In this document: one piece after another, positions 19,015 to 28,757 of the stretch | Numbering within the stretch: the first letter of the stretch is position 1 | How the letters are laid out: the number at the start of each line of letters is the position of its first letter | Assembly (NCBI GenBank): GCA_964345075.1 | Contig: CAYFPS010000007.1 | Coordinates: 1-64,000, forward strand | Source: CAYFPS01 sp964345075 | GTDB lineage: Bacteria; CAIWAD01 | Reading direction: 5' to 3' | DNA length: 64,000 bases | Made by a program: the position numbers and the translations under genes | Notes under the pieces: generated by a model | What the model was told of the DNA's origin: nothing | The model's input: only the letters and a program-made list of their open reading frames with translations | Databases searched by the model: none

Positions 19015-20393
19015 CGCAGCGGATCCTCCACTCGGCTCGGGTCGAGAACCTTTTTGGTAAAGAGAATGCCCGCGCTTTCCAGTTCGGCCAGCGCAGGTTC
19101 GTAGATGGCAGGCATGCGGGGGATCACGCAGCCGCGATCTTCAATGGCGCCCCTGGCGATCAGCTTCAGACAGATGCCAGCCGGCATGCCGACCGTGCGG
19201 GCCATGGCTGTAAAGCCGCCCAGGTCCCCGGTGTGCACCATGGTGTGCAGCTCCTTGGTGTAACACGGATCAGGGCCGCGAAGACCCGCCGGGTACTCCA
19301 CGTCGAATTCATGCAACAGAACGACCATATCGCGGCGGCCTTCACGCAGGGGCAGCTTCTCCAGCAGCAGGTCGGTCAGCATGTCAGCGGCTGTATCACC
19401 CTGAGTCCGCACCAGATCACGGCTGAAAAGGCCCAGCCAGCTTAAATTGCGAATGGCGGCACCGGTTGGGTTGATGCCCAGAACCTTGGCCACACGCATC
19501 TCCACATGCTTGCCGCGATCCTCCAGCGGCAGGAACATCTTGACCACATCGCGATAGCTCTTCTTCTGCAGGTCCGGTATGCGAATGGTCGAATTGTTCA
19601 GGCCCAGTGCCACAATCTGATGCCAGGTCTCGCTGTAGCCGGGATAGCGCAGGGTGGCGCGAATCATCGTACGCGTATCCTTCAGCGCAAAGGCATCCAG
19701 GTATTCCAGACTGTCGCGGTTGGGGTAGGCTTCCATCAGGCCCACGCCCTCAACACTGACGGGCCAGGTATGATTGAAGACCCGGTGAGAGGGCACAATC
19801 TTCGTCTGCCCCATGTAGCGGTAGATCGCGCCCGCACTGCCGGCTCGGGCCACATTCTGCGGATTCCAGGTAATCACATACTGCAGCGGATTGTCGATGC
19901 TCTCCGGAGCGGGAACACCGCTGCCGTAACTTTTAAAGCCCATCACGCGCCCGCCGCCCTCGCGGATTCCGGCAATGGCCTTTGCCGCAGACATGTGGTC
20001 GATGCCGGGGTCCAGGCCCAATTCATTAATGAAGAGCAGGCCCTTTTCACGGACTTCTTCGTCCATGGCACGCACGGCGGGATTTGTATACGAAACGCTG
20101 ACCATGTGGCAGCCGTGCTCCAGGCAGGCGCGCGCGACCGCTTCCTGAAAGGTTGGCGCCAGCATGCTGGCCACCATGTCCGCCTGCCTGAACTCTCGCC
20201 CAACCTGCGCTGTATCACGCATGTCAAAGGCGATGGCCCGGCCCCGCGGGTGCCCGGCTATGGCCCGCTCGGCTTCTTCCAACCTTAGGTCACCCACGGT
20301 GACCGACCAGTTCATCTCCTCGGCATGTTCGAGCAGATAATGAATGAGGTAGGGCGCACTCTTGCCGGCACCCAGAACAAGGATTTGCTGCAT
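19011..20393 (-). CDS. Saccharopine dehydrogenase (glutamate-forming)
   Basis: The 460-aa protein starts with a Rossmann motif (ILVLGAGKSAPYLIHYL) and has the saccharopine dehydrogenase signatures VSVSYTNPAVRAMDEE, LGLDPGIDHMSA and a C-terminal GFTAMARTVGMPAGI. It should split saccharopine to aminoadipate semialdehyde and glutamate, following the reductase encoded next to it; together they give the saccharopine route of lysine degradation. The ATG at 20393 has AGGA upstream. The frame extends to 20573 but that part has no recognisable sequence and lacks an initiation signal. Confidence 0.9.
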   Translation of the reverse strand: MQQILVLGAGKSAPYLIHYLLEHAEEMNWSVTVGDLRLEEAERAIAGHPRGRAIAFDMRDTAQVGREFRQADMVASMLAPTFQEAVARACLEHGCHMVSVSYTNPAVRAMDEEVREKGLLFINELGLDPGIDHMSAAKAIAGIREGGGRVMGFKSYGSGVPAPESIDNPLQYVITWNPQNVARAGSAGAIYRYMGQTKIVPSHRVFNHTWPVSVEGVGLMEAYPNRDSLEYLDAFALKDTRTMIRATLRYPGYSETWHQIVALGLNNSTIRIPDLQKKSYRDVVKMFLPLEDRGKHVEMRVAKVLGINPTGAAIRNLSWLGLFSRDLVRTQGDTAADMLTDLLLEKLPLREGRRDMVVLLHEFDVEYPAGLRGPDPCYTKELHTMVHTGDLGGFTAMARTVGMPAGICLKLIARGAIEDRGCVIPRMPAIYEPALAELESAGILFTKKVLDPSRVEDPLR

Positions 20394-20514
20394 TTCTGTT
20401 CCTGATGGCACCTGCGATGAACCGACCTTCGGTCTATTAGTGGCAGGTGGCAAACCTATCATCTTAGGGATCGCGGAATGCCTTTTCAAGCGCAGGATAA
20501 AGCTTGCCTGTCCG

Positions 20515-20544
20515 CAAAGCAAAAAGACTGGACTTTTCGCTTTG
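20515..20544. repeat. Inverted repeat between divergent genes
   Basis: CAAAGCAAAAAG and CTTTTCGCTTTG form an imperfect 12-bp inverted repeat around a short ACTGGA centre, in the 190-bp region between saccharopine dehydrogenase (minus) and the deiminase (plus). It could be an operator or an mRNA leader hairpin; the sequence alone does not decide. Confidence 0.5.
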
Positions 20545-20584
20545 TCTTTGACTTGTTTCACGGGCTCAACCATCTGGAGAAATC

Positions 20585-22234
20585 ATGATTCGACGAATGC
20601 TGCTGGCAAGCCTCTGCCTTGCCCCCCTGCTTCATGCCGCATCTTCAACAATCGACTTCAGCAGCCCTGAATGGGAGGCCCACACAAATGCGTGGTTTGA
20701 CGAGCATCCAGCCTCGCTCCCGCACTGGCCAACACCGGAGGAAGCCGCCGGCCTCTATGAGAGTCGCGTCTTCACGGAAACCGATCCGCCGCTGAATCCG
20801 CGCTCCATCGCCGAGTTTGAGCGGATGGCAGCCGTGATGATTCGTTACCCCTTTGGAATTCCCTACAGCCTGATTCAGGCGCTGGCCGACAATCATCCGC
20901 TGGTGACGGTTGTTTCCGGTGTATCACAGGAAAACACGGTGCGCAGCCTGTATACAAGTCAGGGAGTCAATCTGGACAATTGCAGCTTCCTGCATGCGCC
21001 AACCAACAGCTACTGGACACGCGATTACGGCCCCTGGTTCGTGCAGAACGGAACGGAGATTGCCGTGATGGATTTTCCCTACAATCGCCCTCGCCCCTCC
21101 GATGATGAGATTCCCGTGGAGCTGGCGGCATGGTGGGATCTGCCGCTCTACGGCATGAATCTGTCACACACGGGCGGCAACTGGATGAGCGACGGCTACG
21201 GCAAGGCCGCCTCCAGTGATCTGGTGATGACTGAGAATCCCGGCATGAGCGATGCCGAGGTTGGCCAGCTGGTGCAGGATTACCTGGGTGTGGATACCTA
21301 TCACCGCCTGCCCGACCCCAACAATACCTACATCGATCACATTGATTGCTGGGGCAAGTTCCTGGATGTGGACAAAGTCCTGATCCGTTCGGTACCCATG
21401 TCACACGCCCAGTACGATGAGATCGAGGCCGTAGCCGACTATTTTGCCTCGTCCCTCTGCGGCTGGAACCGGCCCTATCAGGTGATACGTGTCTATACGC
21501 CGAACAATGAGCCTTACACCAATTCGCTGATCGTCAATGGCCATGTCTACGTGCCCTTGATGGGAGGCAGCTGGGATGATGATGCGCTGGCCGTATACGA
21601 AGCGGCCCTGCCTGGCTTTGAGATCAGTGGTTACACCTACTCTGGCAACTGGTACAGCACGGACGCCCTGCATTGCCGCACCAAAGGCCTGGCAGACCCC
21701 GGCCTGCTCCACCTGCATCACATTCCACTGGCCGATACCCTTTCTGGGCAGTCCACACTGCATTTTGAGTGCACAATCACGGCCTGCAGTGCTCAGTCGC
21801 TGATTGCGGACAGCCTGGCCCTGCGCTGGCGCATGGATGCAGGCGAGTGGCAGCGCAGCCCGCTTGTGGAAGGCCCAGGCGGCAGCTGGACGGCAAACAT
21901 TCCTGCCAGCGATGGTCTGCTGGAGTATGTGATACAAGCCGCGGACGCCTCGGGTCGCTTCGAACAACATCCCTTTGCCGGCAGCGCCGATCCACATCGT
22001 GTGCACTTGATGAACTCGCTCTCCGGACTGGAGGCACCCGAGCTTCAGATTGAAGTTCAAGCTGGACAGGTTCTGCTGCAGTGGAACGCGGTGCCGGGGG
22101 CGGTCAGTTACCGGATTGAGAGGGCAAGCTCCCTTGGTGGCGAATGGAGCATTCTGTTCGATGGGGTGGTGGAAAGCAGCGCAAGCCTGCCGGTTGAAGG
22201 TTCCGTTCAGCTCTTCCGGGTAGTGGCCCAATAA
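20585..22234 (+). CDS. Secreted peptidylarginine deiminase (PPAD-like)
   Basis: The 549-aa protein has a signal peptide (about 1-19) and a pentein-fold catalytic domain. All catalytic residues of Porphyromonas PPAD are visible: D147 (YWTRDYGPW), H252 and D254 (HIDCWGK), N313 (YTNSLIVNG) and C364 (DALHCRT). YNRPRP (166-171) supplies R168/R170, matching the PPAD arginines that hold the carboxylate of a C-terminal arginine, as I recall them. An Ig-like domain (about 385-480) and an FN3-like end (490-549) follow. It should convert peptidyl arginine to citrulline plus ammonia outside the cytoplasm. GGAGA precedes the ATG. Agmatine deiminase, the cytosolic relative, lacks the signal and Ig domains. 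Confidence 0.9.
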   Translation: MIRRMLLASLCLAPLLHAASSTIDFSSPEWEAHTNAWFDEHPASLPHWPTPEEAAGLYESRVFTETDPPLNPRSIAEFERMAAVMIRYPFGIPYSLIQALADNHPLVTVVSGVSQENTVRSLYTSQGVNLDNCSFLHAPTNSYWTRDYGPWFVQNGTEIAVMDFPYNRPRPSDDEIPVELAAWWDLPLYGMNLSHTGGNWMSDGYGKAASSDLVMTENPGMSDAEVGQLVQDYLGVDTYHRLPDPNNTYIDHIDCWGKFLDVDKVLIRSVPMSHAQYDEIEAVADYFASSLCGWNRPYQVIRVYTPNNEPYTNSLIVNGHVYVPLMGGSWDDDALAVYEAALPGFEISGYTYSGNWYSTDALHCRTKGLADPGLLHLHHIPLADTLSGQSTLHFECTITACSAQSLIADSLALRWRMDAGEWQRSPLVEGPGGSWTANIPASDGLLEYVIQAADASGRFEQHPFAGSADPHRVHLMNSLSGLEAPELQIEVQAGQVLLQWNAVPGAVSYRIERASSLGGEWSILFDGVVESSASLPVEGSVQLFRVVAQ

Positions 22235-22257
22235 CCTTGAAAGATTGTGATACAAAT

Positions 22258-22286
22258 GAAAAGCCCCGCAATCGCGGGGCTTTTTT
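22258..22286. terminator. Bidirectional terminator after the deiminase gene
   Basis: GCCCCGC (22263-22269) pairs with GCGGGGC (22274-22280), followed by six T on the plus strand and preceded by four A. It serves the plus-strand deiminase and could serve the minus-strand hemerythrin gene whose stop is at 22286. A GTGATACA copy at 22247-22254 lies 8 bp before the stem. Confidence 0.93.
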
Positions 22287-22744
22287 CATGCTTCCTGCAT
22301 GCCATTGACCAGATGCTGATCGCCCGGTCTTTGCAGCGACGGATTCAGGCCAAGACCCGCCAGGAAGCGCTCGAAGTGCTCGTCCTGATGAGTCAAATGA
22401 TCGTGAATCCAGGTCTGCAGGCAGTCCTTCAGCTCGCTGAAACGCGGCACCAGACCACGGCGCATGGCCTGCTCCAGCCAAAGCATGTCTCGCGCGCAGG
22501 CACGATGCAGTTCCGTGTGGCCCAGCCGCTCTGGATAGCCCGTACGGCGCATCAACTCCTCTTCAAGCGAGAAATGCTGCATTAGAAAGTCCTGAAGACT
22601 CTCGTACTCTCCCTGCCAGCTTGAAAGGTCCTGGCCAGCGCGAACCAGTTCCAGCAGTCTGCCGGTTCGCTCAAGCAATTCCTCGTGCTGGGCATCAATC
22701 TCCCTGATCCAGGAATGAAGGTATTCCTGATTCAAGCTTACCAT
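22286..22744 (-). CDS. Bacteriohemerythrin
   Basis: The 152-aa single-domain hemerythrin binds O2 at a di-iron site. All seven ligand positions can be assigned: H20 (IDAQH), H57, E61, H76, H80, H116 and D121 (WIHDHLTHQD). The start is the ATG at 22744 with a purine-rich GGGGGAAG upstream; the frame runs to 23002 but that extension contains the neighbouring gene's terminator. Such proteins store or sense oxygen in motile microaerophiles. It lies between the convergent deiminase and the upstream C25 peptidase, with its own separation from the latter by a terminator. Confidence 0.93.
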   Translation of the reverse strand: MVSLNQEYLHSWIREIDAQHEELLERTGRLLELVRAGQDLSSWQGEYESLQDFLMQHFSLEEELMRRTGYPERLGHTELHRACARDMLWLEQAMRRGLVPRFSELKDCLQTWIHDHLTHQDEHFERFLAGLGLNPSLQRPGDQHLVNGMQEA

Positions 22745-22773
22745 CGCTTCCCCCTTCGGTAAGTCTGAACCCC

Positions 22774-22812
22774 AAAAAAAAGCCCCCCCGCAATCATGCG
22801 ATCGGGGGGGGC
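22774..22812 (-). terminator. Rho-independent terminator after the C25 peptidase gene
   Basis: On the minus strand a run of seven or eight C pairs with a run of seven G across a short loop, followed by eight T. It lies about 28 bp beyond the peptidase stop at 22840. Confidence 0.93.
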
Positions 22813-22839
22813 TGGCTTTAAATCTAGCAAATGCGATGA

Positions 22840-25800
22840 CTAAGGCAGAGTGACCGTGCTCACTTGATACAGATAGGCACCGCCCACTCCACAAGGCACC
22901 AACCAGAAGGTCTCGGTTGTTTCCGCAATCACCGACCAGCTGCCATCCAGACTGTTCGTGCTGTATACACGGTAGAAGTCGATGCCGTCTACCGGATCCC
23001 ACTCCAGCCTGGAGTTGCAGTCGCCCAGATAAATGATGCGCAGTTCGGAAACCGGGCTCGGACCGCCCACAAGGAAGCTCACGGGCAGGCTCAGGCTTCC
23101 CTCATCCGCATCATTTGACGTGATCGTGATCGTTCCCGTGTAGCTGCCTTCCGCCAGGAACAGCGCGTCGGCGGTCAGGTTGAGATCCACACTTGCGCCA
23201 GCGGCCAGCGTGCCGCTGCTTGTGGAAACCGTCAGCCAGGGCGGCGTGACTTCACCAGCGTTGATCAGGGTGATCGTGCCACTGACCGAGTGCGGATCGG
23301 CACCCCAGACATCGCCATCAATCGTCCAGGGCAGGCTCATGTCCGTTGCGAAACCGGCATCGATGGAAACCGTTACCGTGCCGGTAGCTGTTTCATTCGG
23401 ATAGACATTGCCGTAGCCGCCATCGGCATCCAGCCAGGCAACAACCGCACCATCGCCTGTAACACCGTCCCAGGTCAGGTCGCCAGCGGATCCACCAGAC
23501 AGGTTGCTTGCGCTGATCACCGTGACACCCGCCGGGAAGTCCAGCGAAGCACCTACGGCCCACTCGTTGTCCGTGGAGCCATTAAAAAGGCTGACATTCA
23601 GGGTAAGAGTGGTGCCCGCCTCAAATTCGCTTTCCGTGATACTCAGGGTCGAGCCTTCCATGGAGCGGTCGCCAGCGGCCGGAGCGTCGGCCACGAAACT
23701 GAAGCTCCAGTCCAGCGGCGCATTGCCGGAATTGGTGATGCTCAATACACCCGTGTCCACCTGACCGGGCATGGCATTGAAAGCGAAGCTCTCGGCACTC
23801 AGGCCGATTTCCGGCGCAGGCATGGCACCCAGCGAGGGGAAGATGATCTCGTCAACCCAGGCGCAGTCGCTGCCGGAAGAAACACTACCGTCCTTGTAAT
23901 ACGTGAAGGCAATCGTGTGCTCACCGGCGGCAAGGGCGTGCGTGTACTGCGTCCAGGCCACTGTGCCGGCGGCTTCCGTGATCAGGCTGCCGTCCNNNNN
24001 NNNNNAAGCGGAAGTAGTCGTAGCTGGCTTCGGAGCTGACCGAATACCAGAAGCTGATGTTACCGGCTTGTATCACATTGGCCGTCAGCTGCAGGGTGCT
24101 GGTCTGGTTGTGGGTGATCACACCGCTCTTTGCACTGTAGCTGCCATCGTGCGAGGTCGTGTTGTCGATGGTCCAGTTGGCGTTACCCGCCATCTCCCAG
24201 GCCATTGCATTGAAGTTGCCCGTCTCGAAATCTTCCAGTGTCAGGCCAATCGTCAGGGCGAAGCCACCACTGAAGGCTGTGTTTCCACCACTGCCAATCA
24301 GGCTGAAGTTGGCCACATGGCCCACCGGCGCAGCGGCGTCCACGCTCACCTGGAAACTTGCCGTGGTGCTGGCACCCGGAGCCAGATTGCTGAAGCTGTC
24401 ACTGTTGGCCGTAATGCTGACATAGGCATCGGCCGTTGAAAGCACGAGGTTCATCAGGTCAATGGCCTGGCTGCCATCATTGCTCAGCTGCAGGTCGATG
24501 CTTGCGCTTTCGCCCGGATCCAGACGGCCATTGTCACCATCAACCACTGTGATATCGCCCAGTGAGAGCGACGGAGCGGCCACCATCAGGCTGAAGGAAC
24601 TTTCCCAGCTGTTGGCACTGCCGTCTTCGGCGGTCAGGGTAAAGGCCACAGCCTCGCCCTCGGAAAGGGCGCCAGTCTGCAGCGTAAAGGCATTGTTGAG
24701 AGTGGCGCTGGCACCAGCAGCCAGACTGGCCAGGGTGGGCGAACCGGTGATGGCCGCAATACCGGGATTGCTGGTGGCAAGCGAGAAGCTAAGGTTCGTG
24801 GCGGCTAGTACACCCAGGTTCTCAATGGTCAGACTTAAGGCCGTGCTCTCATTGGGATTCAGCATGCCGTCACCGTCGAGGCTCTGTCCGCTCAGGCTGA
24901 CATAGGGACCCGAGGGCGGGATCACGCTGACCAGGCCCTGATAACAGTCGTAATTGTAAGCCAGCACGGTGCAGGTAAGATCCTGACCAATGGGCAGTGC
25001 ATCGGCAATGCTGATCTGGGCAGCGCCGGAGGCATCGGCAATGGCGGTACCGTAAATCGTGCCGTCGTGATACAAGGTCACGCGCGCGCCGGCAGCGCCG
25101 GTCTGCACAGTGAAGCTGCCAGCCGTGCTCAGAATGCTGGCGGCATGGCTGACGGAAAGGGCTGCGGGCGTGTTCGTGCGAAGCAGCAGACTGGGATCGG
25201 TGAAGATCGTCCAGGTGCGTGTCATGTCGTAGTCGGCGTATTCGTCATTCATCAGCATGGAGCCGTTGAAGCAGATGCCGCCGAAGGTGATCATCTCTTC
25301 GGCCACCAGCAGATCCGTGCACTCGTCCTGCGCGGCCATCGGCGGGGCCCAGCTCTGATTGATGGTGGAAGCGTAGATGCCGACGGCTCCGGCGGGCTCG
25401 CCACCGGTGGTGGCGCGCATCCAGGCTTCGGCGAAACAGGTTGTGCCGGCAAACTGGCCGTTCACGCATGCCACATCCACAATGAAGGGAAGCATGTTGG
25501 CATTGCTCAGGGCGCTCGCATTGGTGCTGCTGAAGCCGGTGGTTGACCAGGCCGTCACACTGCCGTGACCGGTGTAATTGATGAAACTGCGTCCGGCATT
25601 GACAGCAGCCGTAACCTGAGCGGCCGTTGCGCCCGGATCGTAAATCTGATCAACAAGCGTGTAGGTGTAACCCAGAAGGTCGGCGCGAATGTTGTCCTGA
25701 TGCTGCCAGTCGGCCTCGCCATCATCACCGATGCCGCTGCCTTCGGCCGAACCGATGCCAATCCCCTGACGGTACCAGGTGGCACCCATCTGGGGATCGC

Positions 25801-26857
25801 GCTCGTATTCAACACAGCGCTCGACCATGGTCTGAATCATGGCGCTGGTGGAACCCGAGAAGCGACCGACGAAAATGTCCGGGTAATAGTCGGCACCTAC
25901 CAGGAAGCTGTAGCCCGGATCCGAGCTGCCACCGGCCGCACTGAGCGAGGGCAGCTGCTCGGCATCACCCACCAGCAGCAGGTAGCTCAGGCCAGGCAGG
26001 ATGTAATAGTCTTCAACATAGGCCAGAATCGCGGCCGAGCTGCTGCCCACTGCAGATTCCAGCACGAAATCCACCGACATACCCGACTGGCGCTTCCACT
26101 CGACAAAGGGCTGCATGTCTGCGGCGAATTCGTCCGAACAGATGATCAGCATGTGGCCGCCTTCTTCGAGCGGCGTATAGCGTGAATTTGAGCCATAGTT
26201 CAGGAAACGCTCTCGATAGATGCGCGCGAAGCTCTCGTCGACCACATCGGGCTCGCTGCGTGAAGGCAGCTCGTTCAGGCCCGGCTCGGCCGTCCAGCTA
26301 AGCTCCACCACCATGCGACTGGCGACTTCAACCGTGCCATCCACAGGATTGGCCATGAAGGGCTGGAAGACCACTGTCTGGCCGCGGTAGTCACGCAGGA
26401 TGTAAGGATCGCGCAGCCAGGCTTCATCGGAAGGCCAGCTGTTCTGCTGATAGGCAGGACCAAAGCTGTAGGGCAGGCTGGCGGGATCAATGTCGCGGGT
26501 CAGGTTGCCCTTGCTGGGAACCACATTCATGTCGAAGGTCTGGCTTTCCAGACTGATCACGTTGATCTCGACACTTCCCGTCGCGGGAATCACCACACTA
26601 CGTGCCATCAGTGGCAGCTCGGGGGCGGTAGCCTCCAGCGTCCAGGCCTCGCCGGGAACCCGCAGCATGGAAAATTCATCCTGACCGATCTTTACGCCTG
26701 TCTGCTCGAAACCGGCGAGGGTGCATTCCAGACGCAGCCCCTGCGAGGTCTCCTCCAGCAGACGAACGCCGGTTTCCAGACTGCTGTCCAGTTCAACCCA
26801 GGCAGCCTGAGACAAACCGGCCATGGCCAGCCCAAAAAGTGCAAGCATTCGCTTCAT
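22840..26857 (-). CDS. Gingipain-like C25 cysteine peptidase, multidomain, split by an assembly gap
   Basis: The frame starts at 26857 with a signal peptide (MKRMLALFGLAMAGLSQAA) and, despite ten N at 23996-24005, continues to 22840 as one gene. A prodomain-like part covers about 20-230. The C25 catalytic domain spans about 235-580 with H431 (NYTGHGS) and C464 (DVACVNGQF), 33 residues apart as in RgpB. D383 lies 48 residues before H431, the spacing of the RgpB S1-pocket aspartate. Ig-like repeats, a carbohydrate-binding-like region and an FN3-like end follow. It should be a secreted Arg- or Lys-specific protease. No type IX tail is seen at its C-terminus. AGGAG precedes the ATG. Confidence 0.9.
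23996..24005. other. Assembly gap (10 N) inside the C25 peptidase gene
   Basis: Ten N break the reading frame: coding sequence on either side is in different frames, so the real gap length is unknown. The flanks belong to the same carbohydrate-binding-like region of the peptidase. Confidence 0.98.
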
Positions 26858-27050
26858 GTGTACTCCTGTAAGGTGGTTGGGATAGTGTTCACAGCCGCCC
26901 GATGTTGAACACTTGACATCTTTTCCGGACTAGGAAAGGGTCAAGCGGCTATACCAACATCAATACGGATGCAAGCTCATTCAAGTATAGCGTGCATTCA
27001 ATTTCACGCAATATTCCATTGAGCGATCACATTAGATACCAAGCATGCAA
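26858..27050. other. Intergenic region upstream of the C25 peptidase
   Basis: About 190 bp between the peptidase start and the end of the epimerase gene. A weak minus-strand TTGACC...AGATGT promoter-like pair can be read, but it is not convincing. No RNA gene or repeat is recognised. Confidence 0.4.
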
Positions 27051-27947
27051 TCAATGTGCCAGAGTTTTCTCGGCATCCAGCAGATTTTGCAATGCCGAGC
27101 CCAGTGCGGAGTATCGGAATTCAAAGCCGGCAGCTTCAAGGAAATCAGGACGAATCAGGGGTGTTGAAAGAAAAAGCTCAGGCCCCATGTTTCCGGGCAA
27201 CAGTCTGAGCAGAAAAGCAGGGACATGCATGAAGGCCGGCCGCTTGAGGGCTGCTGCCAATTCGCGGACGAACTCTGCCTGCATTACTGGGTTGGGGGCA
27301 ACCAGATTGACCGGGCCTGTCTGTGCACTTTGCAGCAGATGCATCACGGCCCTGCACCAGTCTTCCTGATGAATCCAGCTGTAGCCGACATCCGCCGGAC
27401 CCAGCCGGCCGCCCAGCCCCAGCCGAAAGATCGTCTTCAGCCGCGCCAGCAGGCCGCCCGCACCAAGAACCAGACCCGTGCGCAGCAAAAGGACTTGCGT
27501 TCCAGAGGCCTTTGCCTTGAGGGCTTCGGCCTCCCACTGCCTGCAAAGATTACCCAGAAGCCCTCTGGAAAAGTTCTGGCTTTCTTCTCCCTGAGCCTCA
27601 TTCGACGCTTGATAAATGCCGATGGCGCTTGCCGAAAGCAGCCTGACAGGGGGCTGGCGCATCAGGCTAAAAGCCTTGACGAGAAGTCGTGTGCTTTCAA
27701 CACGGCTTGAAACCAGCTGCCTGCGAAAGGACTTCGTCCACAGGCCGCCGGCGACAGGCGTTCCGGCCAGATGGATCACGGCATCCAGGCCTTCCGGCAG
27801 AAGGGCGGCCAGCTGGCTTGCACTGGCCGGCCAGCGCAGATCAGGACCCGAGCGATCCAGCCGACGAAGCTCGTGCCCCGCCTCCTCCAGCTGTTTTGCC
27901 AGCAAGGATCCCAGATAGCCCGTGCTGCCCGTCAACAGAATCTTCAT
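27051..27947 (-). CDS. NAD-dependent epimerase-like protein, TIGR01777 family
   Basis: The 298-aa protein has an N-terminal Rossmann motif (LLTGSTGYLGSLL), VIHLAGTPVAGGLWT, and an active-site region around ASAIGIY (YxxxK-type tyrosine region altered as usual for this family). YfcH/TIGR01777 proteins are extended SDR-like proteins with poorly known substrates. The C-terminal DUF1731-like helix pair (RPDFLEAAGFEFRYSALGSALQNLL) is present. Its start overlaps the stop of the GDPD gene by 4 bp. Confidence 0.88.
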   Translation of the reverse strand: MKILLTGSTGYLGSLLAKQLEEAGHELRRLDRSGPDLRWPASASQLAALLPEGLDAVIHLAGTPVAGGLWTKSFRRQLVSSRVESTRLLVKAFSLMRQPPVRLLSASAIGIYQASNEAQGEESQNFSRGLLGNLCRQWEAEALKAKASGTQVLLLRTGLVLGAGGLLARLKTIFRLGLGGRLGPADVGYSWIHQEDWCRAVMHLLQSAQTGPVNLVAPNPVMQAEFVRELAAALKRPAFMHVPAFLLRLLPGNMGPELFLSTPLIRPDFLEAAGFEFRYSALGSALQNLLDAEKTLAH

Positions 27948-28654
27948 CGTGTGCTCCTTTGCGCCAAAAGCGCAGTCAGCCAGTCCGGCCGATCGGTGGT
28001 CAGGCCACGTAGTCCCCAGTGATTCAGCCGCAAGGCTGTTTCATCCTCTTCCACATTCCAGGCCCAGCAGTCAAGCTCTTCGCGGGCCAGCAAGTCAAGC
28101 AACTCCCGTGATACACCGGCAGCCTCTGCATTCAGGCCCTCCATGTGCAGTTCGTGGGCCAGCTGAATCCAGGAAGCAACCTGCTCTTTGCTCGCCAGCT
28201 GGGTGGCATCCAGCAAGCCAAGCAGCCGCGCAGCGGGAAAGCGACGCCGAAGTTCGCGAAGTGCAGGCTCGAAAAAACTGATATGTATTACAAAATCGGC
28301 GCGCCTTTCGAGCTCGCTTTCCTCGAAGACGGTCCATGCCTCAGGCAAGGGGGCTTCCTTCCATTCCAGCAAAAGCAATGCTTCTGGCGGCATGGCATTG
28401 AAAAAGGCAGACAGGCTGGGCGGACGCTTCTCTTCAGGCAATGACTTCGCGGAGATTTCCTTCAACAGGCGATCCACGCCAAAGGTGCGCAGCAAGCTCT
28501 CATCGTGCAGGAGCCACAAGCGGCCTTCAGCATCATGACGCAGATCGCATTCGACACCGTCGGCTCCGGCATCCAGCCCACACTGCATGGCTTCCAGGGT
28601 GTTTTCAGCGGCAAGCCCGGCGGCTCCGCGATGGCCGATCACAAGTGCTTTCAT
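27944..28654 (-). CDS. Glycerophosphodiester phosphodiesterase
   Basis: The 236-aa TIM-barrel enzyme begins with the catalytic HRGAAGLAAENTLEA motif, followed by GADGVECDLRHDAEGRLWLLHDESL (quoted here in part: metal-binding E/D and second catalytic His). A LLLEWK strand and a C-terminal CWAWNVE complete the family pattern. It would hydrolyse glycerophosphodiesters to glycerol 3-phosphate and an alcohol. There is no signal peptide, so it is cytoplasmic. It is coupled to the epimerase gene downstream (ATGA overlap). Confidence 0.93.
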   Translation of the reverse strand: MKALVIGHRGAAGLAAENTLEAMQCGLDAGADGVECDLRHDAEGRLWLLHDESLLRTFGVDRLLKEISAKSLPEEKRPPSLSAFFNAMPPEALLLLEWKEAPLPEAWTVFEESELERRADFVIHISFFEPALRELRRRFPAARLLGLLDATQLASKEQVASWIQLAHELHMEGLNAEAAGVSRELLDLLAREELDCWAWNVEEDETALRLNHWGLRGLTTDRPDWLTALLAQRSTR

Positions 28655-28691
28655 CGTTACCTGATTGATGGACCGGGGGGATCAGAGCTTA

Positions 28692-28730
28692 CAAAAAGCA
28701 GGGCAGCCGGAAATCAGCTCCGGCTGCCCA
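28692..28730 (-). terminator. Rho-independent terminator after the DUF4397 gene
   Basis: GGGCAGCCG and its complement CGGCTGCCC form a stem on the minus strand followed by a T-rich tract (AAAAA at 28693-28697 on plus). It lies about 28 bp beyond the stop at 28758 and upstream of the GDPD start. Confidence 0.88.
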
Positions 28731-28757
28731 ACCAGTCACACATCAGCAGGAAGACTG

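Noticed and set aside
22840..26857. PorU-type sortase of the type IX system
   Set aside because: The catalytic domain follows RgpB closely, including S1 Asp spacing and STINQSW; PorU proteins are much more divergent. A tree would settle it.
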